A stretch of 31,073 nt of DNA, from positions 1 through 31,073 of the forward strand of contig CAJUAH010000041.1 of the NCBI GenBank assembly GCA_910584375.1, in the 5' to 3' direction. The notes beneath the pieces were generated by a model that was not told where the DNA came from, ran no database searches, and worked only from the letters and a program-made list of their open reading frames with translations. The position numbers and the translations under genes are program-made. The DNA is from an uncultured Acetatifactor sp. Lineage in GTDB: Bacteria; Bacillota; Clostridia; Lachnospirales; Lachnospiraceae. Below, piece after piece: positions 16,695 through 24,879 of the stretch (the stretch's first letter is position 1; each line of letters starts with the position of its first letter).

Positions 16695-16721
16695 AAGAAA
16701 AAAATTTCAGGAGGATTTTGC

Positions 16722-16884
16722 ATGTTAAGCTTGGTTGTAACGGAGAAAATCGCAAAGTAAATATTGCGGGGTAGCTTTTGGTGTCACACTCGGAGTCTGC
16801 CCTTTGCTGGCGGTATCGTCTGTCAGCGTTTTCGCCTTACATGCGCTTAATATTGTGGTAAATATATCTACAGGGATCATTTAA
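16722..16884 (+). pseudogene. Short leader ORF or frameshifted small hydrophobic peptide gene
   Basis: ATG 16722 has a perfect AGGAGG seven bases upstream and opens a 12-codon ORF (MLSLVVTEKIAK) ending at 16760. If one A of the run at 16746-16749 is removed, the frame instead continues to TAA 16882-16884. That gives about 53 residues: a polar start, then a hydrophobic stretch (GVAFGVTLGVCPLLAV followed by SSVSVFALHALNIVV). The stop falls exactly at the base of the following terminator. Two readings fit: a disrupted small membrane or secreted peptide gene, or a genuine leader ORF for attenuation of the ABC operon. I do not recognise the peptide family. Confidence 0.5.
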
Positions 16885-16912
16885 GCATGGCTGTGCGGCC
16901 GTGCATTTTTTT
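16885..16912 (+). terminator. Intrinsic terminator after the small ORF
   Basis: GCATGGC (16885-16891) pairs with GCCGTGC (16898-16904), one T-G wobble, 6-base loop, followed by seven T at 16906-16912. It lies between the promoter at 16665 and the ABC operon at 17024. Confidence 0.75.
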
Positions 16913-16925
16913 ACCTATTTTCAGG

Positions 16926-16970
16926 GACTGTGGCGTATTGTGCTTTTCGGGCGGGCCATGGTCTTTTTTT
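16926..16970 (+). terminator. Second T-tailed hairpin before the ABC operon
   Basis: GACTGTGG (16926-16933) pairs with CCATGGTC (16956-16963), two wobbles, and seven T follow at 16964-16970. Its 3' arm can alternatively pair with the 5' arm of the first hairpin (CATGGC 16886-16891 with GCCATG 16955-16960), which would disrupt both. Confidence 0.5.
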
Positions 16971-17023
16971 GCGCTTATAAGGCAATAAATTCGTAAAAGA
17001 CCGGTATGCGGGAAGGAGTAAAA

Positions 17024-18025
17024 ATGGATCAGATCATCAGAATCAATAATTTGACAAAAAAATATCGCAGATACAGAAAAAAGGAAGGGCTGGCAGGCAG
17101 CATAGCCAGCCTGTGGAAACGGGAGTATGAGGAAAAAACGGCGGTGGATCATATGGATCTGTCGGTGGCGGAGGGCGAACTGATCGGCCTGATCGGGCCA
17201 AACGGCGCGGGAAAGACTACTTTGGTCAAAATGCTGACGGGTATCATTGCCCCCACAGAAGGCAGCATCGAGGTGCTGGGGTACTACCCCAACGATCTGA
17301 AAAATGAATTTAAGAAACAGTATGCCGTCGTGATGGGGCAGAAAAGCCAGTTGTTTTTTGAGCTTACGGTCAATGATACCCTGCGTCTGTTTAAAGAGAT
17401 ATACGAGATCCCGGAGGAGAAATTTCAGGCGGATAAGAATTATTTCGCGGAACTTTTCGGCGTCAGGGAACTGCTGGACGTACAGGTGCGGACATTGTCG
17501 CTGGGAGAGCGGATGAAGATGGAACTCATGGTTTCGCTGATCCATGATCCCAGAATACTGTTTTTAGACGAGCCCACAATAGGCCTGGACGCAGTGGCCG
17601 CCAGGCAGATTCGCCGTTTTCTGAAAGAGGTCAACGAACAAAAGGGCACGACCATTGTGCTGACTTCCCACTATATGGAAGATATCAAAGCCCTGTGTAA
17701 GAGGACTGTAGTGGTCAATCATGGCGTCAAGATATATGACGGCCTGACGGATGAGCTGTTTGACAGATACCAGAAAAATAAAAAGCTCATCGCCACATTT
17801 GCGGATCCTGTGGGGGAGCTCACGCTTGCGGTTCCCGGCGCGGTCCTGCTTGAGAACGGGCCTTACAAAAAAGTCTATGAAGTGCCTAAGCAGTCCGCCA
17901 GGGAGCTGCTGGCAGGACTTATGGAATATGAGCCCAAAGATATAGTGGTTGAAGAGGAAGAGATCGGCGCAGTGGTGGAACGAGTATATCAGGAAGGAAG
18001 TGATGGTTTTGCGCAAATATCTTGA
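17024..18025 (+). CDS. ABC-2 type exporter, ATP-binding subunit
   Basis: The 333-residue ATPase energises an ABC-2 exporter. It has Walker A GPNGAGKT at 58-65, a Q-loop near GQKSQLFF (105-112), the signature LSLGERMK at 158-165, Walker B ILFLDEP near 178-184 and the H-loop in LTSHYMED. The about 110-residue C-terminal extension is usual for NatA/DrrA-like drug and lipid exporter ATPases. ATG 17024 is chosen because AAGGAG sits five bases before it; an in-frame ATG at 17006 has no ribosome site. It overlaps the first permease gene by 23 bases. Upstream lie two terminator-like hairpins and no clear promoter of its own. Confidence 0.93.
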   Translation: MDQIIRINNLTKKYRRYRKKEGLAGSIASLWKREYEEKTAVDHMDLSVAEGELIGLIGPNGAGKTTLVKMLTGIIAPTEGSIEVLGYYPNDLKNEFKKQYAVVMGQKSQLFFELTVNDTLRLFKEIYEIPEEKFQADKNYFAELFGVRELLDVQVRTLSLGERMKMELMVSLIHDPRILFLDEPTIGLDAVAARQIRRFLKEVNEQKGTTIVLTSHYMEDIKALCKRTVVVNHGVKIYDGLTDELFDRYQKNKKLIATFADPVGELTLAVPGAVLLENGPYKKVYEVPKQSARELLAGLMEYEPKDIVVEEEEIGAVVERVYQEGSDGFAQIS

Positions 18026-18803
18026 GATATCCAGGACATATATGAAGACGCAGCTGGTATGGAGGGCCGATGTGGCATTCAATATGATCTTTACCGTGAC
18101 GAAGATCCTGTTTGCCTGTCTTTTGTGGGGCATGGTCTTTCAAAACAGGGAGACGGTGGGGCAGTTTACATTTCACGGCATGCTGTCCTATTACATTGTC
18201 AGCTCCTTTTTATCCCAGTTGGATATGTCGGAGGGGATCAGCCGCGAGATCCATGACAAGATACGGAACGGCACATTTTCCAAATACATGGTCATACCGG
18301 TGGGTATAGAGAAATATTTTATGGCGATGGAGCTGGGCGTCCTATCGTTTTATGTATTCTTTGACTTTGCGGCGGCGGTGGTATGGGTGTTTGTATTCCG
18401 AATCCGCTTTGTATTTGCCGCCCACCCGGGAACCGTTCTGTGCGCGGCGGCCATGGCGGTGCTGGGCCTGGTTTTTATGGTGCAGCTCAATTATTTTTTG
18501 GGACTGCTCACGTTAAAGTATCAGGGAATGAACACATTTTTGATGATAAAAAACAACCTGGCCGCGCTGGTTACAGGAAGTATCCTTCCTCTGGCGCTGT
18601 TCCCGGAGACGGTCGTCAGGCTCCTGCGGCTGTTGCCCTTTTATTATGTGACCTATCTTCCGGCCATGCTGTTTACCGGAAAATGCGGAGACGAGGCGGT
18701 GGGAGGACTCCTGGTCCTGGGCGGCTGGATGCTGTTTATGCAGTTTCTGATAGGGGCGGTCTGGAAAAAATACCGCGTAAAGTATGAGGGGGTGGGCATA
18801 TGA
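18003..18803 (+). CDS. ABC-2 family permease subunit 1
   Basis: A 266-residue integral membrane protein with about six hydrophobic helices. It begins MVLRKYLEISRTYMKTQLVWRADV, the form seen in the ABC-2 'DUF990-like' permeases that come in pairs beside a NatA-like ATPase. Conserved features include LSYYIVSSFLSQL and a central IRNGTFSKYMVIPV loop. AAGGAAG in the end of the ATPase gene serves ATG 18003; a longer GTG reading frame starting at 17949 is unlikely. Its stop overlaps the start of the second permease (ATGA). Confidence 0.88.
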   Translation: MVLRKYLEISRTYMKTQLVWRADVAFNMIFTVTKILFACLLWGMVFQNRETVGQFTFHGMLSYYIVSSFLSQLDMSEGISREIHDKIRNGTFSKYMVIPVGIEKYFMAMELGVLSFYVFFDFAAAVVWVFVFRIRFVFAAHPGTVLCAAAMAVLGLVFMVQLNYFLGLLTLKYQGMNTFLMIKNNLAALVTGSILPLALFPETVVRLLRLLPFYYVTYLPAMLFTGKCGDEAVGGLLVLGGWMLFMQFLIGAVWKKYRVKYEGVGI

Positions 18804-19597
18804 AAAGCACAAAATATATTCGTGTACTCAGAGAATTGTTTTCCCTTCGGATGCATGGACTTATGGTTTTCCGGCTGGATTTTTTTGCGCCGTTTCTGGT
18901 GGACGGCAGTCTGTTCGTGATTCAACTGCTGGCATTTGGGGCGGTATACTCCCACGTGGATCGGATCGGCAGCTGGGGAAAGGGGGAGATGATTCTGTAT
19001 ATCGGCACTTTTTCCCTGTTAAATGCCCTCAGTATGACGATTTGTTTCTTTGGCGTAAACAGCATACCCTATAAGGTCAGATCCGGCGAACTGGATCTGT
19101 ATCTGTCAAAACCGATCAGCCCGCTGTTTCGCCTGACCTTTGAGAATATCAGTCCAGGCTCCCTGCCGCTGGTCATTATGAGCGTATGCATCATAGGATA
19201 CGGGGCCGCCACGGCGAGGACGGCGCTGACGCCGAAGACTCTGGGAGCTTATGTGTTCTGGGTAGCGGTTATGGGCATCCTGTATTATGAGATGGAAGTG
19301 CTGATGCGGTCCGTTTCGCTGTATATTGTATCCATGGCGCGCATGGAACAGTTGGAGGAGGCTTGTATCAACCTGTGCATGAAACTGCCGGGAATCGCCT
19401 TTCACGGGATATACAAGGTGATCTTTTACTGCATCCTGCCGTATGGGATCATGGCCACTTTGCCGGTACAAAGTATGATTGGGGAGATGAACTGGCGGAC
19501 AGCGGCCTGCGGGATGGGCGTGGTAATCCTGTTTTCAGGGATCACAGCCACAGTCTGGCGGCGGGGGCTGAGACACTATAACAGCGCCAGCTCGTAG
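18800..19597 (+). CDS. ABC-2 family permease subunit 2
   Basis: A 265-residue membrane protein homologous in layout to the first permease. It has an N-terminal RELFSLRMHGLMVFRLDFF amphipathic segment, about six helices, and a IPYKVRSGELDLYLSKPISPLF loop that matches the NGTFSKYMVIPV loop of its partner. ATG 18800 overlaps the previous stop, so translation is coupled. The two permeases should form a heterodimer with two ATPase copies. The substrate is unknown; related systems export drugs, viologens or peptides. Confidence 0.88.
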   Translation: MKSTKYIRVLRELFSLRMHGLMVFRLDFFAPFLVDGSLFVIQLLAFGAVYSHVDRIGSWGKGEMILYIGTFSLLNALSMTICFFGVNSIPYKVRSGELDLYLSKPISPLFRLTFENISPGSLPLVIMSVCIIGYGAATARTALTPKTLGAYVFWVAVMGILYYEMEVLMRSVSLYIVSMARMEQLEEACINLCMKLPGIAFHGIYKVIFYCILPYGIMATLPVQSMIGEMNWRTAACGMGVVILFSGITATVWRRGLRHYNSASS

Positions 19598-19629
19598 AGG
19601 TGGGAAACACGCAAAGGAGAGTATAAAAA

Positions 19630-21537
19630 ATGAATATTGAAAAGCAGATAGAATTTGACAAAATAAAAGAAATGTGGGCCGCTCTGGCAGTCACGGAGCG
19701 GGCCAGGCAGCAGATCGCCGGGACGTCCTGCTGCCTGGATGAGAGCAGGCTGCGCAAGGAGCTGCGGGACACTACCGACAGCCGGGAACTCATCGAAAAA
19801 CTGGGGACGCCGCCCCTGCAAAACCTCTCGGAGATCAGGGAGATCCTGACGGTTTCCGAAAAGGGGGACTGCCTTATGCCCCATCAGTTGGAGCATGTGG
19901 AGACCGTACTGGCAGGGATACGGCGTCTGAAAACCTATTTGGACAGAGGAAAGCAGTTTGAGAATCCGGTGGCTTATTACGAGGAGAATCTGGACGCTCT
20001 GGAAGAACTGCGGGAGGAGATCGGCAGGCAGATCCGGGGCGGCAGGGTGGACGACTACGCCTCCAGAGAACTGGGACAGATCCGGCGGCGGATCACGAAT
20101 TGCGAGGAACAGATGAAACAGAAGGCGGAGCAGATCATGCGCTCCCACAGGGAGAGCATGGCGGACAGCTACTGTACCCTGCGAGGCGGCCGTGTCTGCG
20201 TCCCGGTAAAAAAAGAATGCAAACTGAAGATAGCGGGCAGCGTGATCGACAAGTCCGCCACCGGAAACACGCTGTTTATCGAACCGGCCGGCGTGGCCCG
20301 GTACTATGAGGAACTGCAGCAGCTCCGGATAGGGGAGGAAAATGAGATATACCGCATCCTGTATACATTGACGGCGATGGTGGCGGCCTCCGGGGCGGTG
20401 ATGGACGAAAATATCCGGGTCATGGAAAAACTGGACTTCCTGTTTTCAAAGGGCAAGCTGAGCATGGATCTGGGCGCGGTGGAGCCCTCCGTCAACACGG
20501 AGCGCAGAATCGTATTGCGGGACGCCAGGCATCCCCTGATGGACAGGTCGGTAAACGTTCCCCTACAGTTTGCAATGGGCGAAAACGTCCGGGGGATCGT
20601 TATAACCGGCCCCAATACAGGCGGCAAAACGGTGGCGATCAAGACCGTTATGCTATGCTGCATGATGGCCCAGTGCGGTCTGCATGTGACCTGCGGGGAG
20701 GCGGATATCTGTATGAACAGCGACTATCTGTGCGATATCGGGGACGGACAGAACATTGCCGAGAATCTGTCCACCTTCTCTGCCCATATCAAGAATGTGC
20801 TGGAAGTACTGCGGGAGGCGAACCGGGACAGCCTGGTGATCATGGATGAGCTGGGCTCGGGGACGGACCCGGCGGAGGGCATGGGAATCGCCGTGGCAAT
20901 ATTGGAAAAACTCAGGGAGAGCGGCGCCCTGTTCCTGGTCACCACCCATTATCCGGAGATCAAGGAGTACGCGGAAAAAGCGCCGGATATTATGAACGCA
21001 AGAATGACTTTTGACAGGGAAACTTTAAGGCCCACTTACCAGATGGTGCTGGGGGAGGCGGGGGAGAGCTGTGCCTTTTATATAGCGGAAAGACTGGGCA
21101 TGCCCCATGAAATGCTGCGGACGGCGGTCAGGGCGGCTTACGGTGAAGACGCGGTAAATACCTGCCCTTTTCAGGAGGAGGGGGCCAGGATCGAAAAGAC
21201 AAAAGCCGGCAGGATAACCAAAGCCCGAAAGCCCGGGGGAGACGCAAATCTGGGTACAAAGTACAGGCTGGGAGACAGCGTCATGGTCTATCCCGAAAAG
21301 AAGATAGGCATCGTATGCCAGCCAGTGAACGAAAAAGGTGTGTTGAGGGTACAGCTGCAGGGCAAGAAGATATGGATTAATCACAAGCGGGTAAAACTCC
21401 ACGTGGCGGCCACGCAGCTCTACCCGGAGGACTATGATTTTTCCATCCTCTTTGAGTCTGTGGAAAACAGGAAGATCCTGCATGATATGGAGAGAAAATA
21501 TACGGAGGAAACAGTCAGATACGAAGATCAGCCTTGA
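19630..21537 (+). CDS. MutS2-like ATPase without Smr domain
   Basis: The 635-residue protein has a MutS2-type core: clamp/lever region (about 20-310, with a Glu/Arg-rich coiled coil near 125-175 and the family motif GRVCVPVK near 186), Walker A GPNTGGKT at 327-334, Walker B with D406/E407 in IMDELGSGTDPAEG, and TTHY of the H-loop. Full MutS2 (about 780 residues) ends in a KOW-like domain and a Smr nuclease domain. Here the KOW-like part (LGDSVMVYPEKKIGIV near 553-568) is present but the Smr domain is missing. MutS2 proteins act on collided ribosomes or recombination intermediates; without Smr the ribosome-splitting ATPase activity would remain but not RNA or DNA cleavage. It follows the exporter by 32 bases with AAAGGAG. 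Confidence 0.85.
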   Translation: MNIEKQIEFDKIKEMWAALAVTERARQQIAGTSCCLDESRLRKELRDTTDSRELIEKLGTPPLQNLSEIREILTVSEKGDCLMPHQLEHVETVLAGIRRLKTYLDRGKQFENPVAYYEENLDALEELREEIGRQIRGGRVDDYASRELGQIRRRITNCEEQMKQKAEQIMRSHRESMADSYCTLRGGRVCVPVKKECKLKIAGSVIDKSATGNTLFIEPAGVARYYEELQQLRIGEENEIYRILYTLTAMVAASGAVMDENIRVMEKLDFLFSKGKLSMDLGAVEPSVNTERRIVLRDARHPLMDRSVNVPLQFAMGENVRGIVITGPNTGGKTVAIKTVMLCCMMAQCGLHVTCGEADICMNSDYLCDIGDGQNIAENLSTFSAHIKNVLEVLREANRDSLVIMDELGSGTDPAEGMGIAVAILEKLRESGALFLVTTHYPEIKEYAEKAPDIMNARMTFDRETLRPTYQMVLGEAGESCAFYIAERLGMPHEMLRTAVRAAYGEDAVNTCPFQEEGARIEKTKAGRITKARKPGGDANLGTKYRLGDSVMVYPEKKIGIVCQPVNEKGVLRVQLQGKKIWINHKRVKLHVAATQLYPEDYDFSILFESVENRKILHDMERKYTEETVRYEDQP

Positions 21538-21560
21538 CATCTTTTTTACCCCATGGTATC

Positions 21561-21636
21561 CTCATATCAGAGCAAAAGGTATCAGGAGAGTGATTCCGAA
21601 AGCGGTTTTCCGCGTCTGATGAGCATTTAGTTTTTT
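21561..21636 (+). terminator. Possible terminator of the exporter-mutS2-like operon
   Basis: CTC and ATCAGA (21561-21571) pair with TCTGAT and GAG (21615-21623) with a 2-base bulge; an inner GCGG/CCGC hairpin sits in the loop, and six T follow at 21631-21636. The long loop makes this uncertain. Confidence 0.35.
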
Positions 21637-21727
21637 CGTCTTCCTCCTCTTTTTCCCCGGAAATCCATATCGTTACAGCAGGGCGGACATAAGGAGGGTA
21701 TAAAAACGTATATGCGGAGGTATAGGT

Positions 21728-22594
21728 ATGCCTGTGAAGACAATTTCAATCGGAAAGCAGAACGCGTCCTTTCAACAGCTGCAGGGCCTGAAGGACAATC
21801 GCACGAAACGTCTGCGGCAGGGAGCTTTTTTCGTGGAGGGCGTGCGAAATATCAACCAGGCCATAGCGGCGGGATGGAAGATACGCAGCTTTATCTATCC
21901 GGACAAAGATCTGTCGCAGTGGGCGGAGAATGTTCTGGCCTCGGTGGCGACCCAGGTCAACTACCGCCTGACGGCGGAGCTGGCGGCGCAGCTTTCCGGC
22001 AAAGAGGACGTGTCGGAGCTGATGGCCGTGGTGGAGATGCGAAAACCGGAGAGATGGTGGGAGACTGGGGACGCAGGGCAGCAGACCGTGGAAAATCCGT
22101 TGCTGGTGCTGTTTGACCGCCCCAGCAACAAGGGGAACCTGGGAACCATACTGCGCACCTGCGACGCGATGGGAGCAAACGGCCTGTTTTTGACGGGACA
22201 TGGGGTGGACCCGTATGACCCGGAGGTGCTGCAGTCCAGCATGGGTTCTTTTTTCCGGATCCCGGTGTGGCAGATGGAGCGCGGCGACGAGTGGGAGAAC
22301 TGCGTGGCGGCGCTGCGGGCGCGGTATCCGGGGATAAAGCTGGTGGGAACCACTTCCCACAGGGAGCGGCCCGTCTACGGGGAGCGCCTTTCCGGCCCGG
22401 TGGTGATTATGCTGGGCAATGAAACGCTGGGACTGAGTCACCGGTATAAGGAGATGGCGGATGTGCTGTGTACCATCCCCATGGCGGAGACTTCTTCCGC
22501 CTCTTCGTTGAATGTGGGCTGCGCGGCGTCCGTTTTGCTCTACGAAGTTACCAGACAGAGAACGATTTACAGTGAAAGGGGAAAAACAGAATGA
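21728..22594 (+). CDS. SpoU/TrmH-family RNA 2'-O-methyltransferase
   Basis: A 288-residue SPOUT enzyme that methylates a ribose 2'-OH of rRNA or tRNA with S-adenosylmethionine. The N-terminal part (QGLKDNRTKRLRQGAFFVEG, 18-38) is the substrate-binding domain of RlmB/TsnR-like proteins. The three family motifs are NKGNLGTILR at 134-143, VIMLGNETLGLS at 226-237 and IPMAETSSASSLNV at 250-263, which form the trefoil knot. Asn134 and Arg143 match the conserved catalytic Asn/Arg pair. GGAGG lies before ATG 21728. The stop overlaps the start of the next small gene (ATGA). Its exact RNA target cannot be told from sequence. Confidence 0.92.
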   Translation: MPVKTISIGKQNASFQQLQGLKDNRTKRLRQGAFFVEGVRNINQAIAAGWKIRSFIYPDKDLSQWAENVLASVATQVNYRLTAELAAQLSGKEDVSELMAVVEMRKPERWWETGDAGQQTVENPLLVLFDRPSNKGNLGTILRTCDAMGANGLFLTGHGVDPYDPEVLQSSMGSFFRIPVWQMERGDEWENCVAALRARYPGIKLVGTTSHRERPVYGERLSGPVVIMLGNETLGLSHRYKEMADVLCTIPMAETSSASSLNVGCAASVLLYEVTRQRTIYSERGKTE

Positions 22595-22875
22595 GTGATA
22601 TTTTTACGGTAATGGACATGCTGGATCACATGACGCAGGAAGAGATCAGCCGCATGAAAGTGGAGACATCGGATGCGTTGGAAGAGGGCAGTACAGAGAA
22701 GACATATCACCACGGGAGATGCGATGTGGGGAGTCCTTTTGCCACGGGAAAGCTTTATGACCTGGAGGAAGAGGAAGGCGCAGAGACGAATAAGGACGGC
22801 GGAGAGCTGTCAGGGGAAGCCAAGGCGGCTTTTGAAGAGATTGAGGATAGAAGAAAACGAAATCAGGGAGAATGA
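22591..22875 (+). CDS. Small acidic protein of unknown function
   Basis: A 94-residue, highly acidic, Glu-rich protein with no membrane segment, predicted mostly disordered or helical. Its ATG overlaps the methyltransferase stop, so the two are translationally coupled. Gene size and codon use match its neighbours, and it ends 48 bases before the next gene. I do not recognise a family. A role as a partner of the methyltransferase is a guess from coupling only. Confidence 0.7.
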   Translation: MSDIFTVMDMLDHMTQEEISRMKVETSDALEEGSTEKTYHHGRCDVGSPFATGKLYDLEEEEGAETNKDGGELSGEAKAAFEEIEDRRKRNQGE

Positions 22876-22923
22876 TCAAGAGATAGCAGCAGGGTTCCCT
22901 TTTGAGGAGGGACAGGAGAAAAT

Positions 22924-23988
22924 ATGGTAGTTAAGAAAGACATAATGAAAAGGAGACGTCCCTGGTGGAGGTATCCGCTGTGGGCGCTGGGTATATTGGC
23001 GGCGCTGGTGGCAATGGTATTGCTGGGAGCCAGGCTGTATTTCCGGATCCCTGTTCGGGACTATTACCGGGCGTCAGAGCGCGGTTTTATCATCCCGGAC
23101 TTGGGCCGGGGCTTTGTGGCCCAGGGGATCGCCTACGATGAACAGAGCGGACGCTTTCTGGTAAACGGATACCAGAAGGATAATATTGCGTCGCCCATTT
23201 ATATCATTGCCCCGGAGGCCAGAAGGCAGGACAAGACCGTTCGCATGGCGCTGGCGGACGGCTCGGATTACACGGGCCATGCGGGAGGCATTGCGATATA
23301 CGGCGATCATGTCTATGTGGCGGACGGCGGAGAACACAGACTGCTGGTCTTTTCCCGTCGGAGCATCTATGACGCGGCGGACGGGGAGAGCATGGCGGCT
23401 ATAGGGATATTTGACACGGCGGTGTCGGACACGGACTATATCGGCCCGGCCTTTGTCACAGTGGACGGAGACAGGCTGGTGACGGGAGAGTTCTACCGTA
23501 ACCCCAACTACCAGACCCCGGAGAGCCATAAATTCACCACGCTGGCGGGAGACTATCAGCAGGCGCTGGCGGTGGAGTATGCCCTGGATCCGCAGGCTCC
23601 GTATGGCATAAACCCTGTGCCGGTAAAAGCCTACACCCTGCCGGATCTGGCCCAGGGCATGTGTTTTGACGGCGGCAGGATCTATGTGTCCTCCTCCTGG
23701 GGAACGGCCCAGTCCCATATCTATCAGTACGACGAATCCCTGCTGCAGCTGCAGGGGAATATCCTGCTGCTGGGTACGGAACTGCCGCTGTATGCGCTGG
23801 ATCGCGCGGCCCTGCGCAGGGACGGCGTGATCGCCCCCATGTCGGAGGAGATCGCGATCGTGGACGGCAAGCTGTACACCATGTGCGAGTCCGCCTCCAA
23901 CAAATATATCTTCGGCAAATTTACGTCCGCGAAATGGTGCTACGCCACAGATGTGGAGACTTTTTTTGAGGGAGAACCGGAAAGATGA
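22924..23988 (+). CDS. Membrane-anchored beta-propeller protein of unknown function
   Basis: The 354-residue product starts with a basic KRRRPWWR segment and one membrane helix at about 18-40, so the body lies outside. The rest carries NHL/SMP-30-like propeller repeats: GFVAQGIAYDEQSGRFLVNGY (78-98), GHAGGIAIYGDHVYVADGGEHRLLVF (119-144), AFVTVDGDRLVTGEFY, LAQGMCFDGGRIYVSSSW and EEIAIVDGKLYTMCESASNKY. This pattern suggests binding or hydrolysis of a small extracellular ligand, but no catalytic set is clear. AGGAG precedes ATG 22924. The stop overlaps the DUF89 start by ATGA. Confidence 0.75.
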   Translation: MVVKKDIMKRRRPWWRYPLWALGILAALVAMVLLGARLYFRIPVRDYYRASERGFIIPDLGRGFVAQGIAYDEQSGRFLVNGYQKDNIASPIYIIAPEARRQDKTVRMALADGSDYTGHAGGIAIYGDHVYVADGGEHRLLVFSRRSIYDAADGESMAAIGIFDTAVSDTDYIGPAFVTVDGDRLVTGEFYRNPNYQTPESHKFTTLAGDYQQALAVEYALDPQAPYGINPVPVKAYTLPDLAQGMCFDGGRIYVSSSWGTAQSHIYQYDESLLQLQGNILLLGTELPLYALDRAALRRDGVIAPMSEEIAIVDGKLYTMCESASNKYIFGKFTSAKWCYATDVETFFEGEPER

Positions 23989-24866
23989 ATGCCAGTTCCA
24001 TGTGCGTGTCCTGCATGATAGCAAAGCAGGAAAAAACGATCCGGCAATTTGGGGATGAGACGAAAAAAACGGAATACATGCACCGTGTCCTGGAGATTTT
24101 TTACCGCCATGGACAGACGGAGTCAGCCCCCTGGATCGCGGAACAGATTAATCGTCTATATAGGGAGTTCTGGGGGCAGGCGGAGGATTACCGGGAGCAA
24201 AAACAGAGCTACAATCGGCTGCTGCTCGCCATGGAGAGCGAGATAGAACGCCGGGTTCGCACTGTCCGGGATCCGCTCAGGGAATGTATCAAGTATGTCT
24301 GCGCCGCGAATTATATCGACTTTTCGGCCGTGGAACATGTAAGTGGGCAGACCTTTGAAAAGCTGATGGAAAAGGCGGGGCGGGAATGCGTAGCCGATGA
24401 AGAGTACCGGAGATTCAGGAAAGATCTGGAGAATGCGAAGGAACTGGTCTATCTGACGGACAATTGCGGCGAGATCGTACTGGACAAGCTGTTTATCCGG
24501 CATATCAAAGAGCAGTTCCCCGGGCTGCGGATCACAGCCATTGTGCGCGGGGAGGATGTGATTAACGACGCGACGCTGGAGGACGCCCGGGAGGTGGGGC
24601 TTACAGACCTGGTTCCCTGCATCGGAAACGGGAACGCCGCTCCGGGCACGGTGATAAAGCGTCTGAGCCGGGAGGCGAAGGAGGCTCTGTACTCCGCGGA
24701 TGTGATCATATCGAAGGGCCAGGGGAATTTTGAGAGCCTGTACGGCGAGGGGCTTACTCCCTGGTATCTGTTTTTGTGCAAATGCGAACTGTTTGTCCGG
24801 CGGTTTGGGCTGGCGCAGTATGAGTCGGTATTCGCCAGGGAAGACAGGATAGCGATTCAGTCGTAG
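23985..24866 (+). CDS. DUF89 / ARMT1-like damage-control phosphatase
   Basis: DUF89 proteins are metal-dependent phosphatases that remove damaged or excess phosphorylated metabolites such as sugar phosphates. The 293-residue product has the N-terminal CVSC pair (Cys7, Cys10), typical of the short prokaryotic subgroup. The metal and active-site motifs are LTDNCGEIVLDK (158-168, D159/N160), RGEDVINDATLEDA (188-201, N194/D195) and SADVIISKGQGNFESL (237-252). The ATG overlaps the stop of the propeller gene, giving coupled translation. Its substrate is unknown; linking to the propeller and the nucleotidyltransferase is by position only. Confidence 0.9.
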   Translation: MNASSMCVSCMIAKQEKTIRQFGDETKKTEYMHRVLEIFYRHGQTESAPWIAEQINRLYREFWGQAEDYREQKQSYNRLLLAMESEIERRVRTVRDPLRECIKYVCAANYIDFSAVEHVSGQTFEKLMEKAGRECVADEEYRRFRKDLENAKELVYLTDNCGEIVLDKLFIRHIKEQFPGLRITAIVRGEDVINDATLEDAREVGLTDLVPCIGNGNAAPGTVIKRLSREAKEALYSADVIISKGQGNFESLYGEGLTPWYLFLCKCELFVRRFGLAQYESVFAREDRIAIQS

Positions 24867-24879
24867 GAGGGTAACCCTT

